Source: Geomonas sp. Red32
GTDB taxonomy: Bacteria; Desulfobacterota; Desulfuromonadia; Geobacterales; Geobacteraceae
Length of the DNA: 64,000 nucleotides
Reading direction: 5' to 3'
NCBI RefSeq assembly: GCF_023652955.1
Contig: NZ_JAKLOY010000007.1
Location: forward strand, 62,001-126,000
The first letter of the stretch is position 1. The number at the start of each line of letters is the position of its first letter. Positions 16,861-25,624 of this stretch are shown piece by piece. A program made the position numbers and the translations under genes. The notes beneath the pieces were generated by a model. That model did not search any database. It was not told the DNA's origin and saw nothing but the letters and a program-made list of their open reading frames with translations.

Positions 16861-18716
16861 TGTGCGGGATATTCGGAATCGTTCATGCCGACCGTGACCG
16901 GCCGGTGGAGGAGAGGCAGGTCGCCGTCTGCACCGACCTCATGAGGCACCGCGGCCCCGACGACGCCGGCTACTGGACCGAACCGGGGGTGGGGCTCGGC
17001 CACCGGCGGCTCTCCATCATCGACCTCTCGCCCCTTGGCCACCAGCCGATGTTCAACGAGGACCAGTCGATCGCGCTCGTCTACAACGGGGAGATCTACA
17101 ACTACCGCGAGCTCTACCAGGAGCTCGTGGAGCTCGGGCACCGCTTCAGGAGCAAGTCCGACACCGAGGTGATCATCCACGCCTACGAGCAGTGGGGGAC
17201 CGGCTGTCTCGGGCGCTTCAACGGGATGTTCGCCTTCGCCCTCTGGGACCGCCCCCGGCGGCTTCTGTGGGGGGCGCGGGACCGGCTGGGGATCAAGCCG
17301 TTCTACTACTACCATGACGGCGAGAGCCTGGTCTTCGCCTCCGAGGTGAAGCCGATCCTCGCCACCGGGAAGGTCCGTTCCGAACTTAACGAGCGGGTGC
17401 TGGACGCCTACTTCAGCCTCGGCTACGTTCCCGGCCCGGAGACCATGTTCCGGGGGATCCGCAAGCTCACCCCCGGCCACTTCCTGACCTACCGGGACGG
17501 CAGGCTTGAGGAGACCGAGTACTGGGATTTCGCCCAGGTGGAGCCCTTGTCGCTACCGGAGGGGGAGTACCAGGGGCGGATCGAGGAGCTCTTCAGGGAC
17601 AGCGTGTCGCTGAGGCTGAGAAGCGACGTCCCGCTCGGGGTCTTCCTGAGCGGCGGGCTCGATTCGAGCGCGGTGGTGGCCACCATGAGCGAGCTGTTGG
17701 CCGGCCCGGTCAACACCTTCACGGTCGGCTACGACCAGACCAAGAGTTTCTCCGAGGAGCCGTACGCCGCCCAGGTCGCCGAGCGCTTCGGCACCAAGCA
17801 CCACGTCTTCCGGCTGGAGCCGGACGATTTCCTGGGAAGCCTCCGGACACTCGTCGAGTTCGCCGAGGAGCCGATCGTGGAGCCCGCCGCCATCGCCCTC
17901 TACCGGATCTCGCAGATGGCGCGGGAGAAGGCCACCGTGCTTCTCTCCGGGGAGGGGAGCGACGAGATCCTGGCCGGCTACTACCTCTACGACCTGATGC
18001 TGAAGATCGAGCGGCTGCAGCGGGTGGTCCCCCCGGTCCTCCTCAAGGGGGCCCGCTGGGCGGCGCGGCTGGACGGCCGTCTCAAGCCCGCCAAGTACGG
18101 CGATTGGCTGAACCTCGGGCTTGAGGAGCGCTACCACGGCACCTCCAGCTATCTCACCGGGAGCATGAAGGAGCGCCTCTACGCCCCCGGCTTCCAATCC
18201 CGCCGGGGCGGCTACCTCGAGGAGACCTTCGCCCGCCACTTCGCCAAGGTGGCCCATCTGCCCGATCCCCTCTCCCGGATGCTCTACGTGGACGCCAAGA
18301 CCTGGCTCGCCGACGACCTTCTCGTCAAGGCGGACAAGATGACCATGGCGGCCTCCATCGAGCTCAGGGTCCCCTTCCTCGATTACCGGATGGTGGAGCT
18401 CGCCACCTCCTTCCCCTCCCGGCTGAAGCTTGCGGGGGGGTGCGGGAAGAAGGTCCTCAAGTCGATGATGCGGCCAAAGCTCCCCGCGGAGATCGTGGAC
18501 CGCAAGAAGATGGGGTTCCCGGTCCCGGTCGGCCAGTGGTTCGGCAACGAACTCGCGGGGGCGCTCGCCTCCATGCGGATTCCCGAGGAGATGAGCCCGT
18601 GGCTCGATCCTGCCCGGGTGGAGTCCGCACTCGCGGGGCGGGAGGGGACCGACGGTGCCCGGCTGGTGATGTCGCTTTTGGTCTTCAAGGCCTGGAAGGA
18701 GAAGTACCTATCATGA
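16860..18716 (+). CDS. asnB: Asparagine synthase-type glutamine amidotransferase
   Basis: This 618-residue two-domain enzyme has a class II glutaminase domain with Cys2 as nucleophile (MCGIFGIVHA). It is followed by an ATP-pyrophosphatase synthase domain with LSGGLDSSAVVA at about residues 263-274. The start at 16860 makes Cys the second residue, as the mechanism requires. Inside exopolysaccharide clusters such AsnB homologues are believed to amidate carboxyl groups such as uronic acids, rather than make free asparagine. A UDP-sugar dehydrogenase at 47557 could supply such acids. True asparagine synthesis cannot be excluded. Confidence 0.9.
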   Translation: MCGIFGIVHADRDRPVEERQVAVCTDLMRHRGPDDAGYWTEPGVGLGHRRLSIIDLSPLGHQPMFNEDQSIALVYNGEIYNYRELYQELVELGHRFRSKSDTEVIIHAYEQWGTGCLGRFNGMFAFALWDRPRRLLWGARDRLGIKPFYYYHDGESLVFASEVKPILATGKVRSELNERVLDAYFSLGYVPGPETMFRGIRKLTPGHFLTYRDGRLEETEYWDFAQVEPLSLPEGEYQGRIEELFRDSVSLRLRSDVPLGVFLSGGLDSSAVVATMSELLAGPVNTFTVGYDQTKSFSEEPYAAQVAERFGTKHHVFRLEPDDFLGSLRTLVEFAEEPIVEPAAIALYRISQMAREKATVLLSGEGSDEILAGYYLYDLMLKIERLQRVVPPVLLKGARWAARLDGRLKPAKYGDWLNLGLEERYHGTSSYLTGSMKERLYAPGFQSRRGGYLEETFARHFAKVAHLPDPLSRMLYVDAKTWLADDLLVKADKMTMAASIELRVPFLDYRMVELATSFPSRLKLAGGCGKKVLKSMMRPKLPAEIVDRKKMGFPVPVGQWFGNELAGALASMRIPEEMSPWLDPARVESALAGREGTDGARLVMSLLVFKAWKEKYLS

Positions 18717-20059
18717 GAAAAGCGCTGATCGTCTCCTACAATTTCCCCCCGGTCGGCGGCGCCGGCGTCCAGCGTCCGGTAAAGTTCGTCAAGTACCTGC
18801 GGGAGACCGGCTGGGAGCCGATGGTCCTCTCGGTGGAGAATCCCTCGGTCCCGGTCCTCGACCATTCCCTTTTGGCCGACATCCCCGAAGGGGTCAAGGT
18901 CTTCCGGGCCCGCACCCTCGAACCTTCCTACGCCGCCAAGAGCCGGGTCTCGCAAGCCTCCGGCGGCGTAAAAAAACTCCTCGCCCGGCTGGCCAAGAAG
19001 GTAGTGGGGCAGTTCCTGCTCCCCGACCTGCAGGTCCTCTGGTGGCCGGGGCTCACCCGGGAGCTGATCCGCATCCTCTGGCGGGAGAAGCCGGAGCTCG
19101 TCTTCGTCTCGGCTCCCCCCTTCTCCTCCTTCATCCCGGTGGTGCTGGTGGCGAGGCTCTTCGGGATCCCGTCGGTGCTCGATTACCGCGACGAGTGGTC
19201 CTTTTCGCGGCAGACCTGGGAGAACAGCGTGAAGGGGGGACTGGCCACCACGGTGGACCGGTTCCTGGAGTGGCTGGCGGTCTCCTGCTGCCGCAAGCTG
19301 GTGGCGGCCAACACGAGCTACGTCGACGCCATCGAGCAAAGTTTCCCCAAGGCGGCCATGGGGAAGGGGGCGGTGATCACCAACGGCTACGACGAGGAGG
19401 ACCTGGCTGATCTCGTCCCCACGGTGCGGGAGGACGGGCGGATCAGGATTACCTACGCGGGGACCGTCTGGAAGGCCACCTCGCTTGCCACCTTCCTCTG
19501 CGGCCTGGAGATGTTCCTGGAGGGGGACCCGAGCGGCAGGCTTGCGGACCGGCTCTCGGTGGAGATCTTCGGCCGGGTGGTCGACGACGAGATGGCCTCC
19601 GTGGAAAGGTTGGCAGAGCGCTATCCGGGGGTGATCACCCTGCACGGCTACGCAGAGCACCGCACCATCATGAGCGAATTGGCCGCCTCCGACCTCCTCC
19701 TACTCACCCTGAGTAACCTCCCCGGGGCCGAGAAGATCATCACCGGCAAGGCCTTCGAGTACATGGCGGCCGGCCGCCACATCCTGGCCATCGTCCCCCC
19801 GGGGGAGACCGCCGAGCTTTTGCGGGGCAACTACCGGAACCTCACCCTCATCGAGTCCGGCCGAAGCGAAGAGGTGCTCCAGGCGCTACGTGATCTCACC
19901 GAGTCGGCCGGAAAGCTCAGGGAGGCGGAACCGGAAGACGTATCGCGTTTCACCAGGAGGAACCTGACCGCGGAACTGGCCAAGGTGTTCGACGAAGTAG
20001 CCGGGAGGCATCCGTTGCTGATGCTTCCCCGCCGGGAAGGGTGCCGCCAAACGGAGTAG
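18713..20059 (+). CDS. Glycosyltransferase family 4
   Basis: This 448-residue GT-B transferase starts at ATG 18713, overlapping the previous stop by 4 bp. SYNFPPVGGAGVQRPVKFVK is a common N-terminal signature. LDYRDEWSFSRQTW lies in the acceptor half, and EKIITGKAFEYMAAGRHILA in the donor half. It is the last recognisable sugar-transfer gene of the operon and sits 13 bp before the beta-helix lipoprotein gene. Confidence 0.87.
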   Translation: MRKALIVSYNFPPVGGAGVQRPVKFVKYLRETGWEPMVLSVENPSVPVLDHSLLADIPEGVKVFRARTLEPSYAAKSRVSQASGGVKKLLARLAKKVVGQFLLPDLQVLWWPGLTRELIRILWREKPELVFVSAPPFSSFIPVVLVARLFGIPSVLDYRDEWSFSRQTWENSVKGGLATTVDRFLEWLAVSCCRKLVAANTSYVDAIEQSFPKAAMGKGAVITNGYDEEDLADLVPTVREDGRIRITYAGTVWKATSLATFLCGLEMFLEGDPSGRLADRLSVEIFGRVVDDEMASVERLAERYPGVITLHGYAEHRTIMSELAASDLLLLTLSNLPGAEKIITGKAFEYMAAGRHILAIVPPGETAELLRGNYRNLTLIESGRSEEVLQALRDLTESAGKLREAEPEDVSRFTRRNLTAELAKVFDEVAGRHPLLMLPRREGCRQTE

Positions 20060-20072
20060 GGGAGAAATTGCA

Positions 20073-21776
20073 ATGGCCATGGCATGGGGATGGAGACGGG
20101 GAAGCAAAGGCGAGGCGCGGTGGCACCGCAAGAGGCAGGGGGAGGCCCGGTGGCGTACCAGGGGGCAGGGGGAGACGTTGGCGGTCACCTGGCTGGTGGG
20201 ATTCTTCGTCCTTTTGCTCGCCGCCTGCGGTGGGCTCGGCAAGTCCAGCGCCGACCTGGGAGGTGGCACCACCACCCAGAGCAGCCCCCCTCCTTCGACC
20301 CCCTTCGCCACCTTCTACGTCGATCCCCAGGCGGCCGACGATTCCGGCAACGGCTCCGCGGAGCGTCCCAAGAAGTACCTGAGCTCCGGGCTCTCCCTCC
20401 TCTCTCCGGGCGACACCCTCATCCTCCGGGACGGGGTCTACACCGGCGACGCCAACATGATCTCCGAGTATGCAGGCGTCTTCGTCCTCCCCCCGAGCGG
20501 TACCCCCGGCAATTTCACCACCATCAAGGCGGAGCACGTGGGGCAGGCGATCGTCGACGCCCAGTACCGCTACCTGGCGGTCTCCAACATGAACACCGCC
20601 GGGCGCAGGCGTGACTGGGTCCACTTCGACGGCATCCATTTCCGTAACGGCGGCAACGGCCTTTTCATCTGGTACGGCGACCACGCCTGGATCTCCAACT
20701 GCGGCTTCCAGGACGGCATGCCGGGGAGCGCCGACTGGGAGGTCCCCATCGCCGCCCTGGCCGGGGGCTCCTCCTACGGGCTGGTGGAGGACTGCTGGGT
20801 CTGGGGAAAGGGGCGCTACGGCTTTTACACCAAGCCCGAGGATTACCGCGGAAACCCCGTAGGGACCAACCACGTGATCTTCCGCCGCATCGTGGTCCGG
20901 CTCGACAACACCCCGCGGGCCTACATGACGGCGGGGTTGAGGTTCTACGGCTCCGACACCAACGTCATGCAGAACAACATCGTCATCGACGGCAACTGGA
21001 ATCCCGCCTCGGGAGAGTTCCATGGGCTGGCCACCGGCGGGGGGAGCTCCGCCTCCGACCGCGACGACGCCTTCTACGGCAACATCGTGCTCAACAATCC
21101 CCTGATCGACTGCTACTGGTCCGAGAAGGGGACCGGGACCCACACCTTCAGCAACAACGTCTGCTGGGACAACAACATCGGTCCGGCCATGTCGCAGGAC
21201 TTCGTCCCCCCCTTCGCGGTCGCCACGAGCTTCAACACGGTGGGGATGAACCGCTACCTCGACGTCCGCCAGAACTACGGCTTCAGCCTGAGCCACACCC
21301 ACGACCTCTTCTTCACGAGAAGCGGCGCCACCACCTTCTATGACGGCAACGGCACCGAGACCTTCGCCTCCCCGGTCTGGGTCTTCCTCTCCAGCGGAGC
21401 GGCCCGCGGGCGGGGCGGGAGCTACACGGCGCAGGCGGCCGGCGCCAACCTCTCCGGCCAGGGGCTCAAGTACCTCCCCCGCGTGGAAAACGGCTCCCCG
21501 CTGGCCGCGGCGGGGGTGGGGGCCACCATCGTGTACCAGCTGGGAGGGACCGGCTCCTTCTACGGCGACCCCAACTGGAACGCCACCACGGCCGTCCCGC
21601 TCTGGCCGTTTGCCAACGAGCGGCTTTGGGGGGCGAAGATGGCCTCCTACACCGCGAGCGGCCCGGGAGGGAACCGGGGATTCGCGGCGCTCGCGGCGGC
21701 TTCGGCCACCCCGCTCACCGATTACATCTGGGGGTATCTCGGCAATCCCAAGCCCGACATCTACGCCGGCCGGTGA
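20073..21776 (+). CDS. Right-handed beta-helix lipoprotein, short paralogue
   Basis: Up to 567 residues. A hydrophobic stretch ends in the lipobox LLLAAC (Cys at about residue 52 from ATG 20073), so the mature protein is probably a lipoprotein. The next about 500 residues closely follow the beta-helix domain of the 22444 and 33424 proteins, with blocks such as DTLILRDGVYTGDANMISEY and HFRNGGNGLFIWYGDHAWIS. It lacks their Ig-like and C-terminal domains and stops right after the helix. The beta-helix fold suggests carbohydrate lyase, hydrolase or epimerase activity on the cluster's own glycan; no catalytic residue is proven. The start is doubtful: the first about 35 residues are Arg-rich, come partly from a 30 bp tandem repeat, and a TTG at 20178 is an alternative. 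Confidence 0.78.
   Translation: MAMAWGWRRGSKGEARWHRKRQGEARWRTRGQGETLAVTWLVGFFVLLLAACGGLGKSSADLGGGTTTQSSPPPSTPFATFYVDPQAADDSGNGSAERPKKYLSSGLSLLSPGDTLILRDGVYTGDANMISEYAGVFVLPPSGTPGNFTTIKAEHVGQAIVDAQYRYLAVSNMNTAGRRRDWVHFDGIHFRNGGNGLFIWYGDHAWISNCGFQDGMPGSADWEVPIAALAGGSSYGLVEDCWVWGKGRYGFYTKPEDYRGNPVGTNHVIFRRIVVRLDNTPRAYMTAGLRFYGSDTNVMQNNIVIDGNWNPASGEFHGLATGGGSSASDRDDAFYGNIVLNNPLIDCYWSEKGTGTHTFSNNVCWDNNIGPAMSQDFVPPFAVATSFNTVGMNRYLDVRQNYGFSLSHTHDLFFTRSGATTFYDGNGTETFASPVWVFLSSGAARGRGGSYTAQAAGANLSGQGLKYLPRVENGSPLAAAGVGATIVYQLGGTGSFYGDPNWNATTAVPLWPFANERLWGAKMASYTASGPGGNRGFAALAAASATPLTDYIWGYLGNPKPDIYAGR
20112..20170. repeat. Imperfect 30 bp tandem repeat at the 5' end of the beta-helix lipoprotein gene
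   Basis: Two units (20112-20140 and 20142-20170) share a GAGGC(G/C)CGGTGGC core and a GGCAGGG end. They encode the repeated EARW(H/R) peptide in front of the lipoprotein signal sequence. The unit probably arose by slippage and blurs the true start codon. Confidence 0.5.
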
Positions 21777-21787
21777 TTTGAATCACA
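21772..21787. promoter_or_regulatory. CRP-like palindrome
   Basis: GGTGATTTGAATCACA contains the perfect palindrome arms GTGATT/AATCAC and fits TGTGA-N6-TCACA except for the first base. It overlaps the stop codon of the preceding gene and lies 288 bp upstream of the sigma-54 promoter. An equivalent site is at 32775. Confidence 0.55.
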
Positions 21788-21846
21788 CTTTTCCGCCTTT
21801 GGAGCCCGGTCGCCCGGCCGGGCTTACCCTCCCGCCTCCCTTTGCT

Positions 21847-21879
21847 GTTCAAACGGTGATCATTGTTCAGTTTCCGAAC
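21847..21879. promoter_or_regulatory. Tandem GTTCA sites, candidate enhancer for a sigma-54 activator
   Basis: GTTCA begins at 21847 and again at 21865 (18 bp apart). The second is part of the dyad GTTCAGTTTCCGAAC. The sites lie 213 and 195 bp upstream of the -24/-12 promoter, exactly the distances seen in the second leader (32851 and 32869). PrsR, encoded at 50959, is a plausible ligand; this is inference. Confidence 0.5.
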
Positions 21880-22059
21880 TTTGGCCGTATCTCTCCGAAA
21901 TAATCCTCTCCTTTCAATCGCTTACCGAATGGGCTCCGCGCGTCTCCCCCCCCGTGTGCACCCGCTGCGCAAGATTCCACCCCCCGCCTCTTTTTTTGTT
22001 CATTGCCAATTTTCAATGATACCGGTGCCTTGCCTGCCCCGAGGATGTCCGGACCCGGG

Positions 22060-22075
22060 CGGCACGTCCTTTGCC
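22060..22075 (+). promoter_or_regulatory. Sigma-54 (RpoN) -24/-12 promoter
   Basis: CGGCACGTCCTTTGCC matches the consensus TGGCACG-N4-TTGCW except for the first and last bases. The essential GG and GC are 12 bp apart. The predicted transcript would begin near 22086 and have a 5' untranslated leader of about 358 nt. Confidence 0.72.
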
Positions 22076-22135
22076 AGTGGATAAAGTGTGCAAGCGGGAA
22101 CGAGAGAAACAGAGGCACTGACAACCTGGTTCCCG

Positions 22136-22149
22136 GTGATTTGAAACAC
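22136..22149. promoter_or_regulatory. CRP-like box inside the transcribed leader
   Basis: GTGATTTGAAACAC is a near-palindrome (GTG-N-TT...AA-N-CAC) about 75 bp downstream of the sigma-54 element. The equivalent in the second leader, at 33137, is even closer to the CRP consensus. The downstream position would suit a roadblock or looping repressor. Confidence 0.45.
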
Positions 22150-22443
22150 TGTGCGCAATGACAAAAGGGACCAAGATACGAACCATGGAAGCAAACGTCT
22201 CCGGCAGCACTGGCAGCAACGAGTAGACCCCCCAGCCTCCTACTGAATCCACCAAAAACCAGACCGGGTTTTACCGCCCATCGCAGCATTGAATGCGAAC
22301 ACTCTTTTTGCGCGCTCCGAACGGGATAGAGAAGTTCCCGACAAACAAAGAGTTTTTAAAAACGCACCCAGACAAAGGTCTCTACCAAACACAGAAGGGC
22401 GGGCAACGAGATGCGCCGCCCAGGCACTCAACGGAGGATAGAA

Positions 22444-25400
22444 ATGCGTAAGACCATCGCGAAAGGCATCATGAAAACCATGCTGACCCTTGCCCTGCTG
22501 GTCCCCACCTCGGCTCTGGCCGCCACCTACTACGTCGACCCCAACGCCGCCAGCGACTCGGGGAACGGCTCGGCCACCAGCCCCAAGAAGTACGTCAGCT
22601 CCGGCATCTCCCTCATGGGTTCCGGCGACACCCTGATCCTCAAGGACGGCGTCTACACCGGCGACGCCAACATGATCTCCGAATACTCCAGCATCTTCGT
22701 CCTCCCCCCGAGCGGCTCCGCAGGCAACTTCACCACCATCAAGGCCGAGCACGTAGGCCAGGCGATCATCGACTCCCAGTACAAGTACCTGGCGGTCTCC
22801 AATATCAACACCGCGAGCAGAAAGCGCGACTACGTCCACTTCGACGGCATCCACTTCCGTAACGGCGGCAACGGCCTCTTCATCTGGTACGGCGACCATG
22901 CCTGGATCTCCAACTGCGGCTTCCAGGATGGCATGCCCGCCAACGTGACCTGGGAAGTCCCCATCGCGGCCATCGCCGGCGGCTCCTCCTACGGTCTCGT
23001 GGAAGACTGCTGGGTCTGGGGTTACGGCCGTTACGGCTTCTACACCAAACCCGAAGACTACAACGGCAACCCGGTCGGCACCAACCACATGATCTTCCGC
23101 CGCATCGTGGTCCGCATGGACAACACCCCGGCCCAGTACATGACCGCCGGCCTCCGCTTCTACGGCTCCGACACCAACGTCATGCAGAACAACATCATCA
23201 TCGACGGCAATTGGAACTCCTCCTCCGGCGAATTCCACGGCATGGCGACCGGCGGCGGCAGCTCGGCCAGCGATAAAAACGACTCCTTCATCAGCAACAT
23301 CGTGCTCAACAACCCGCTGATCGACTGCTACTGGTCCGAGAAGGGGACCGGCACCCACACCGTCACCAACAACGTCTGCTGGGACAACGACATGGGTCTC
23401 CACATGTCCCAGGATTTCTCCAGCCCCTTCACGGTCAACTCCAGCTACAACACCATCGGCGCCAACAGCTACCTCGACGTCCGCCAGAACTACGGCTTCG
23501 CCCTCAACCACACCCACGATCTCTTCTACACCGTGAACGGCGCCGACACCTTCTTCGACGGTAACGGCACCGAGACCTGGAGCTCGCCGGTCTCCGTCTA
23601 CCTTGCCTCCGGCGCCGCCGCCGGCCGTGCCGGTAGCTACAGCACCTTCTCCGCCGGTGCCAACCTCTACACCCAGGGGCTCAAGTACCTCCCCCGCATC
23701 GAAAGCGGTTCCACCCTGGCCTCGGCCGGCGTAGGCGCCACCATCATGTACCAACTGGGCGGCACCGGCGTCTTCTACGGCGACGCCAACTGGAACTCGG
23801 TCTCCTCGACCCCGCTCTGGCCGTACGCCAACGAGCAGATGTGGGCCGCCAAGCTGGCTTCCTACAACGCCACCGGCCCTGGCGGCAACCGTGGCTTCGC
23901 AGCCCTGGCCACCTCCTCCGCCACCCCGCTGACCGACTACATCTGGGGCTACCTCGGCAACGCCAAACCCGACATCTACGGCACCGGCGCCCCCGTTGCC
24001 GACACCACCGCTCCTACCGCTTCCATCAGCTCCCCGGCCGCCGGCGCCACCGTCTCCGGTACCGTCTCGATCGGCGCTTCCGCCTCCGACAACGTTGGCG
24101 TGACCAAAGTGGAACTCTACGTGGACGGCGCTCTTGCCGCCAGCGACACCGCCTCCCCGTACAGCTTCAGCTGGGCCAGTTCCGCGGTTGCCAACGGCTC
24201 CCACACCCTGCTCGTGAAAGCGTACGACGCCGCCGGTAACGTCGGCCAGGGCTCCATCTCCGTCAACGTGCAGAACATCAGCGACACCACCGCTCCGGTG
24301 GTCTCCATCTCCTCCCCGGCTACCGGCTCCACCGTATCCGGCTCCGCGACCGTGGCCGCCTCCGCCTCCGACAACGTCGGCGTGACCAAGGTCGAGTTCT
24401 ACCTTAACGGCGCCCTGGCCGCCGCGGTGAACACCGCCCCGTACAGCTTCAACTGGAGCACCACCTCCTACGCCAACGGCAGCTTCACCGTGAGCGCCAA
24501 GGCCTACGACGCCGCCGGCAACGTCGGCTCCACCTCGGGTGTGACCGTGACCGTGGCCAACGTGGTGGCCGATACCACCGCTCCGGCGATCGGGTACTTC
24601 GTGATGCCCTCCACCGCCAGCTCGCTGACCGTCCCCGTGACCTCCTTCAGTGCGACCGACAACGTGGCCGTCACCGGCTACCTGATCACCGAAAGCTCGA
24701 CCAAGCCTTCCGCTTCCGCCTCCGGCTGGAGCGCTGCCGCCCCGGCGAGCTTCACCTTCTCCGCCGCCGGTACCCGTAACGCCTACGGCTGGGCCAAGGA
24801 CGCCGCCGGTAACGTCTCCGCCTCCAAGGTAGACTCCGTGATGATCACCCTGCCGGTGGCCAACGCCACGACCTCCATCGCCGTCGACAAGACCGTGTAC
24901 CGCGATTCTTCCAGCACCAGCCGCTCCATCGCATCCCCGACCCTGACCACCTCCGGCTCCGGCCGTCTGCTGGTCGCCTTCATCACCGGTTCGGCTCCTT
25001 CCTCCGGCTCCAACAGCTACGTGAGCTCCGTGACCAACAGCGGCACCTCCCTCAAGTGGACCAAAGCGGTGGCCACCGCCGTGCAGCGCGGCACCTCCGA
25101 GATCTGGTACGCCTGGGCCTCCTCCAAGTTCTCCGGGACCGTGACCGCCAACCTCAACCAGTCCGTCTCCTCGCGCTCCATCACCGTGATGGCCTTCACC
25201 GGGACCGCTACCGGCTCGGCCGCCATCGGCGCAGTCAGCGGCGGGAACTCCGCCTCCGGCGCCCCCAACGCCTCGCTGACCACCACCAAGGCCAACTCGC
25301 TGGTGGTCGGTACCGGCAACGACTGGAGCGGCGCGGTCGCCAGGACGGTCGGTTCCGGCCAGAAGATGGTGCATCAGTTCCTCTCCCCGACCTCCGACAC

Positions 25401-25518
25401 CTACTGGGTGCAGATGGGTAGCGCGGTAGCCTCCACCGGGACCGGTACCGCCATCAACGACACCGCTCCGGCCGCCGACATGTACAACCTGAGCATCGTC
25501 GAGATCCGTACTCCCTAA
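22444..25518 (+). CDS. Secreted beta-helix / Ig-like surface protein, copy 1
   Basis: This 1024-residue exported protein starts at 22444 behind CGGAGG. The signal peptide (MRKTIAKGIMKTMLTLALLV, cleaved after about residue 26 at ALA) precedes a right-handed parallel beta-helix of about 490 residues. Three Ig-like modules each begin with DTTAP at about residues 520, 614 and 710. A C-terminal domain at about 808-1024 ends in VEIRTP and recurs in the 33424 and 36796 proteins. There is no PEP-CTERM, LPXTG or transmembrane tail. The beta-helix may bind or cleave polysaccharide; this is unproven. It is almost identical to 33424-36507 and has its own sigma-54 promoter and terminator. Confidence 0.88.
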   Translation: MRKTIAKGIMKTMLTLALLVPTSALAATYYVDPNAASDSGNGSATSPKKYVSSGISLMGSGDTLILKDGVYTGDANMISEYSSIFVLPPSGSAGNFTTIKAEHVGQAIIDSQYKYLAVSNINTASRKRDYVHFDGIHFRNGGNGLFIWYGDHAWISNCGFQDGMPANVTWEVPIAAIAGGSSYGLVEDCWVWGYGRYGFYTKPEDYNGNPVGTNHMIFRRIVVRMDNTPAQYMTAGLRFYGSDTNVMQNNIIIDGNWNSSSGEFHGMATGGGSSASDKNDSFISNIVLNNPLIDCYWSEKGTGTHTVTNNVCWDNDMGLHMSQDFSSPFTVNSSYNTIGANSYLDVRQNYGFALNHTHDLFYTVNGADTFFDGNGTETWSSPVSVYLASGAAAGRAGSYSTFSAGANLYTQGLKYLPRIESGSTLASAGVGATIMYQLGGTGVFYGDANWNSVSSTPLWPYANEQMWAAKLASYNATGPGGNRGFAALATSSATPLTDYIWGYLGNAKPDIYGTGAPVADTTAPTASISSPAAGATVSGTVSIGASASDNVGVTKVELYVDGALAASDTASPYSFSWASSAVANGSHTLLVKAYDAAGNVGQGSISVNVQNISDTTAPVVSISSPATGSTVSGSATVAASASDNVGVTKVEFYLNGALAAAVNTAPYSFNWSTTSYANGSFTVSAKAYDAAGNVGSTSGVTVTVANVVADTTAPAIGYFVMPSTASSLTVPVTSFSATDNVAVTGYLITESSTKPSASASGWSAAAPASFTFSAAGTRNAYGWAKDAAGNVSASKVDSVMITLPVANATTSIAVDKTVYRDSSSTSRSIASPTLTTSGSGRLLVAFITGSAPSSGSNSYVSSVTNSGTSLKWTKAVATAVQRGTSEIWYAWASSKFSGTVTANLNQSVSSRSITVMAFTGTATGSAAIGAVSGGNSASGAPNASLTTTKANSLVVGTGNDWSGAVARTVGSGQKMVHQFLSPTSDTYWVQMGSAVASTGTGTAINDTAPAADMYNLSIVEIRTP

Positions 25519-25547
25519 ACCTCCAGCCGGCAGCATCGCCCACCCCC

Positions 25548-25585
25548 AACGGGGCGCAGGAATCATCCTGCGCCCCGTTTCTTTT
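25548..25585 (+). terminator. Rho-independent terminator
   Basis: A 13 bp stem (AACGGGGCGCAGG paired with CCTGCGCCCCGTT), a 6-base loop and a T-rich tail follow the stop by 29 bp. The same stem ends the second copy at 36539. Confidence 0.9.
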
Positions 25586-25624
25586 GTCCGGCCGGTCTTT
25601 TCTCCCTTCGGAGACAGCCAGCCG

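Larger units (their letters stand above)
21777..22443 (+). promoter_or_regulatory. Long leader/upstream region of the first large beta-helix gene, no gene
   Basis: This 667 bp stretch has no credible ORF. Its layout matches that of 32756-33423. Shared blocks include GAATCACACTTT with CCGCCTTTGG, tandem GTTCA sites, CAATGATACCGG, a sigma-54 promoter, a second CRP-like box and the stretch GCGAACACTCT before the gene. The sequences between the blocks have diverged much more than the coding regions they precede. Confidence 0.75.

Noticed and set aside
22140-22270. Sigma-54 element at CTGGCAG near 22212 and 33208
   Set aside because: The GG to GC distance is wrong (11 bp, or no GC), unlike the exact elements at 22060 and 33064.
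22086-22443. Cyclic-di-GMP (GEMM) riboswitch in the leader
   Set aside because: Geobacter is rich in GEMM riboswitches, but the characteristic GGGACGCAAAGCC-type core is absent from both leaders.
25400-25518. PEP-CTERM sorting tail at the ends of the 22444, 33424 or 36796 proteins
   Set aside because: All end in a beta-strand-like VEIRTP with no transmembrane helix or basic tail.
22240-25566. Open frame of 1108 codons on the minus strand, opposite the first beta-helix/Ig gene
   Set aside because: It is a Gly/Val/Asp-rich shadow caused by strong third-position GC on the + strand. It has no signal or domain, runs through the + strand terminator and is mirrored by the same artefact at 33304-36558.
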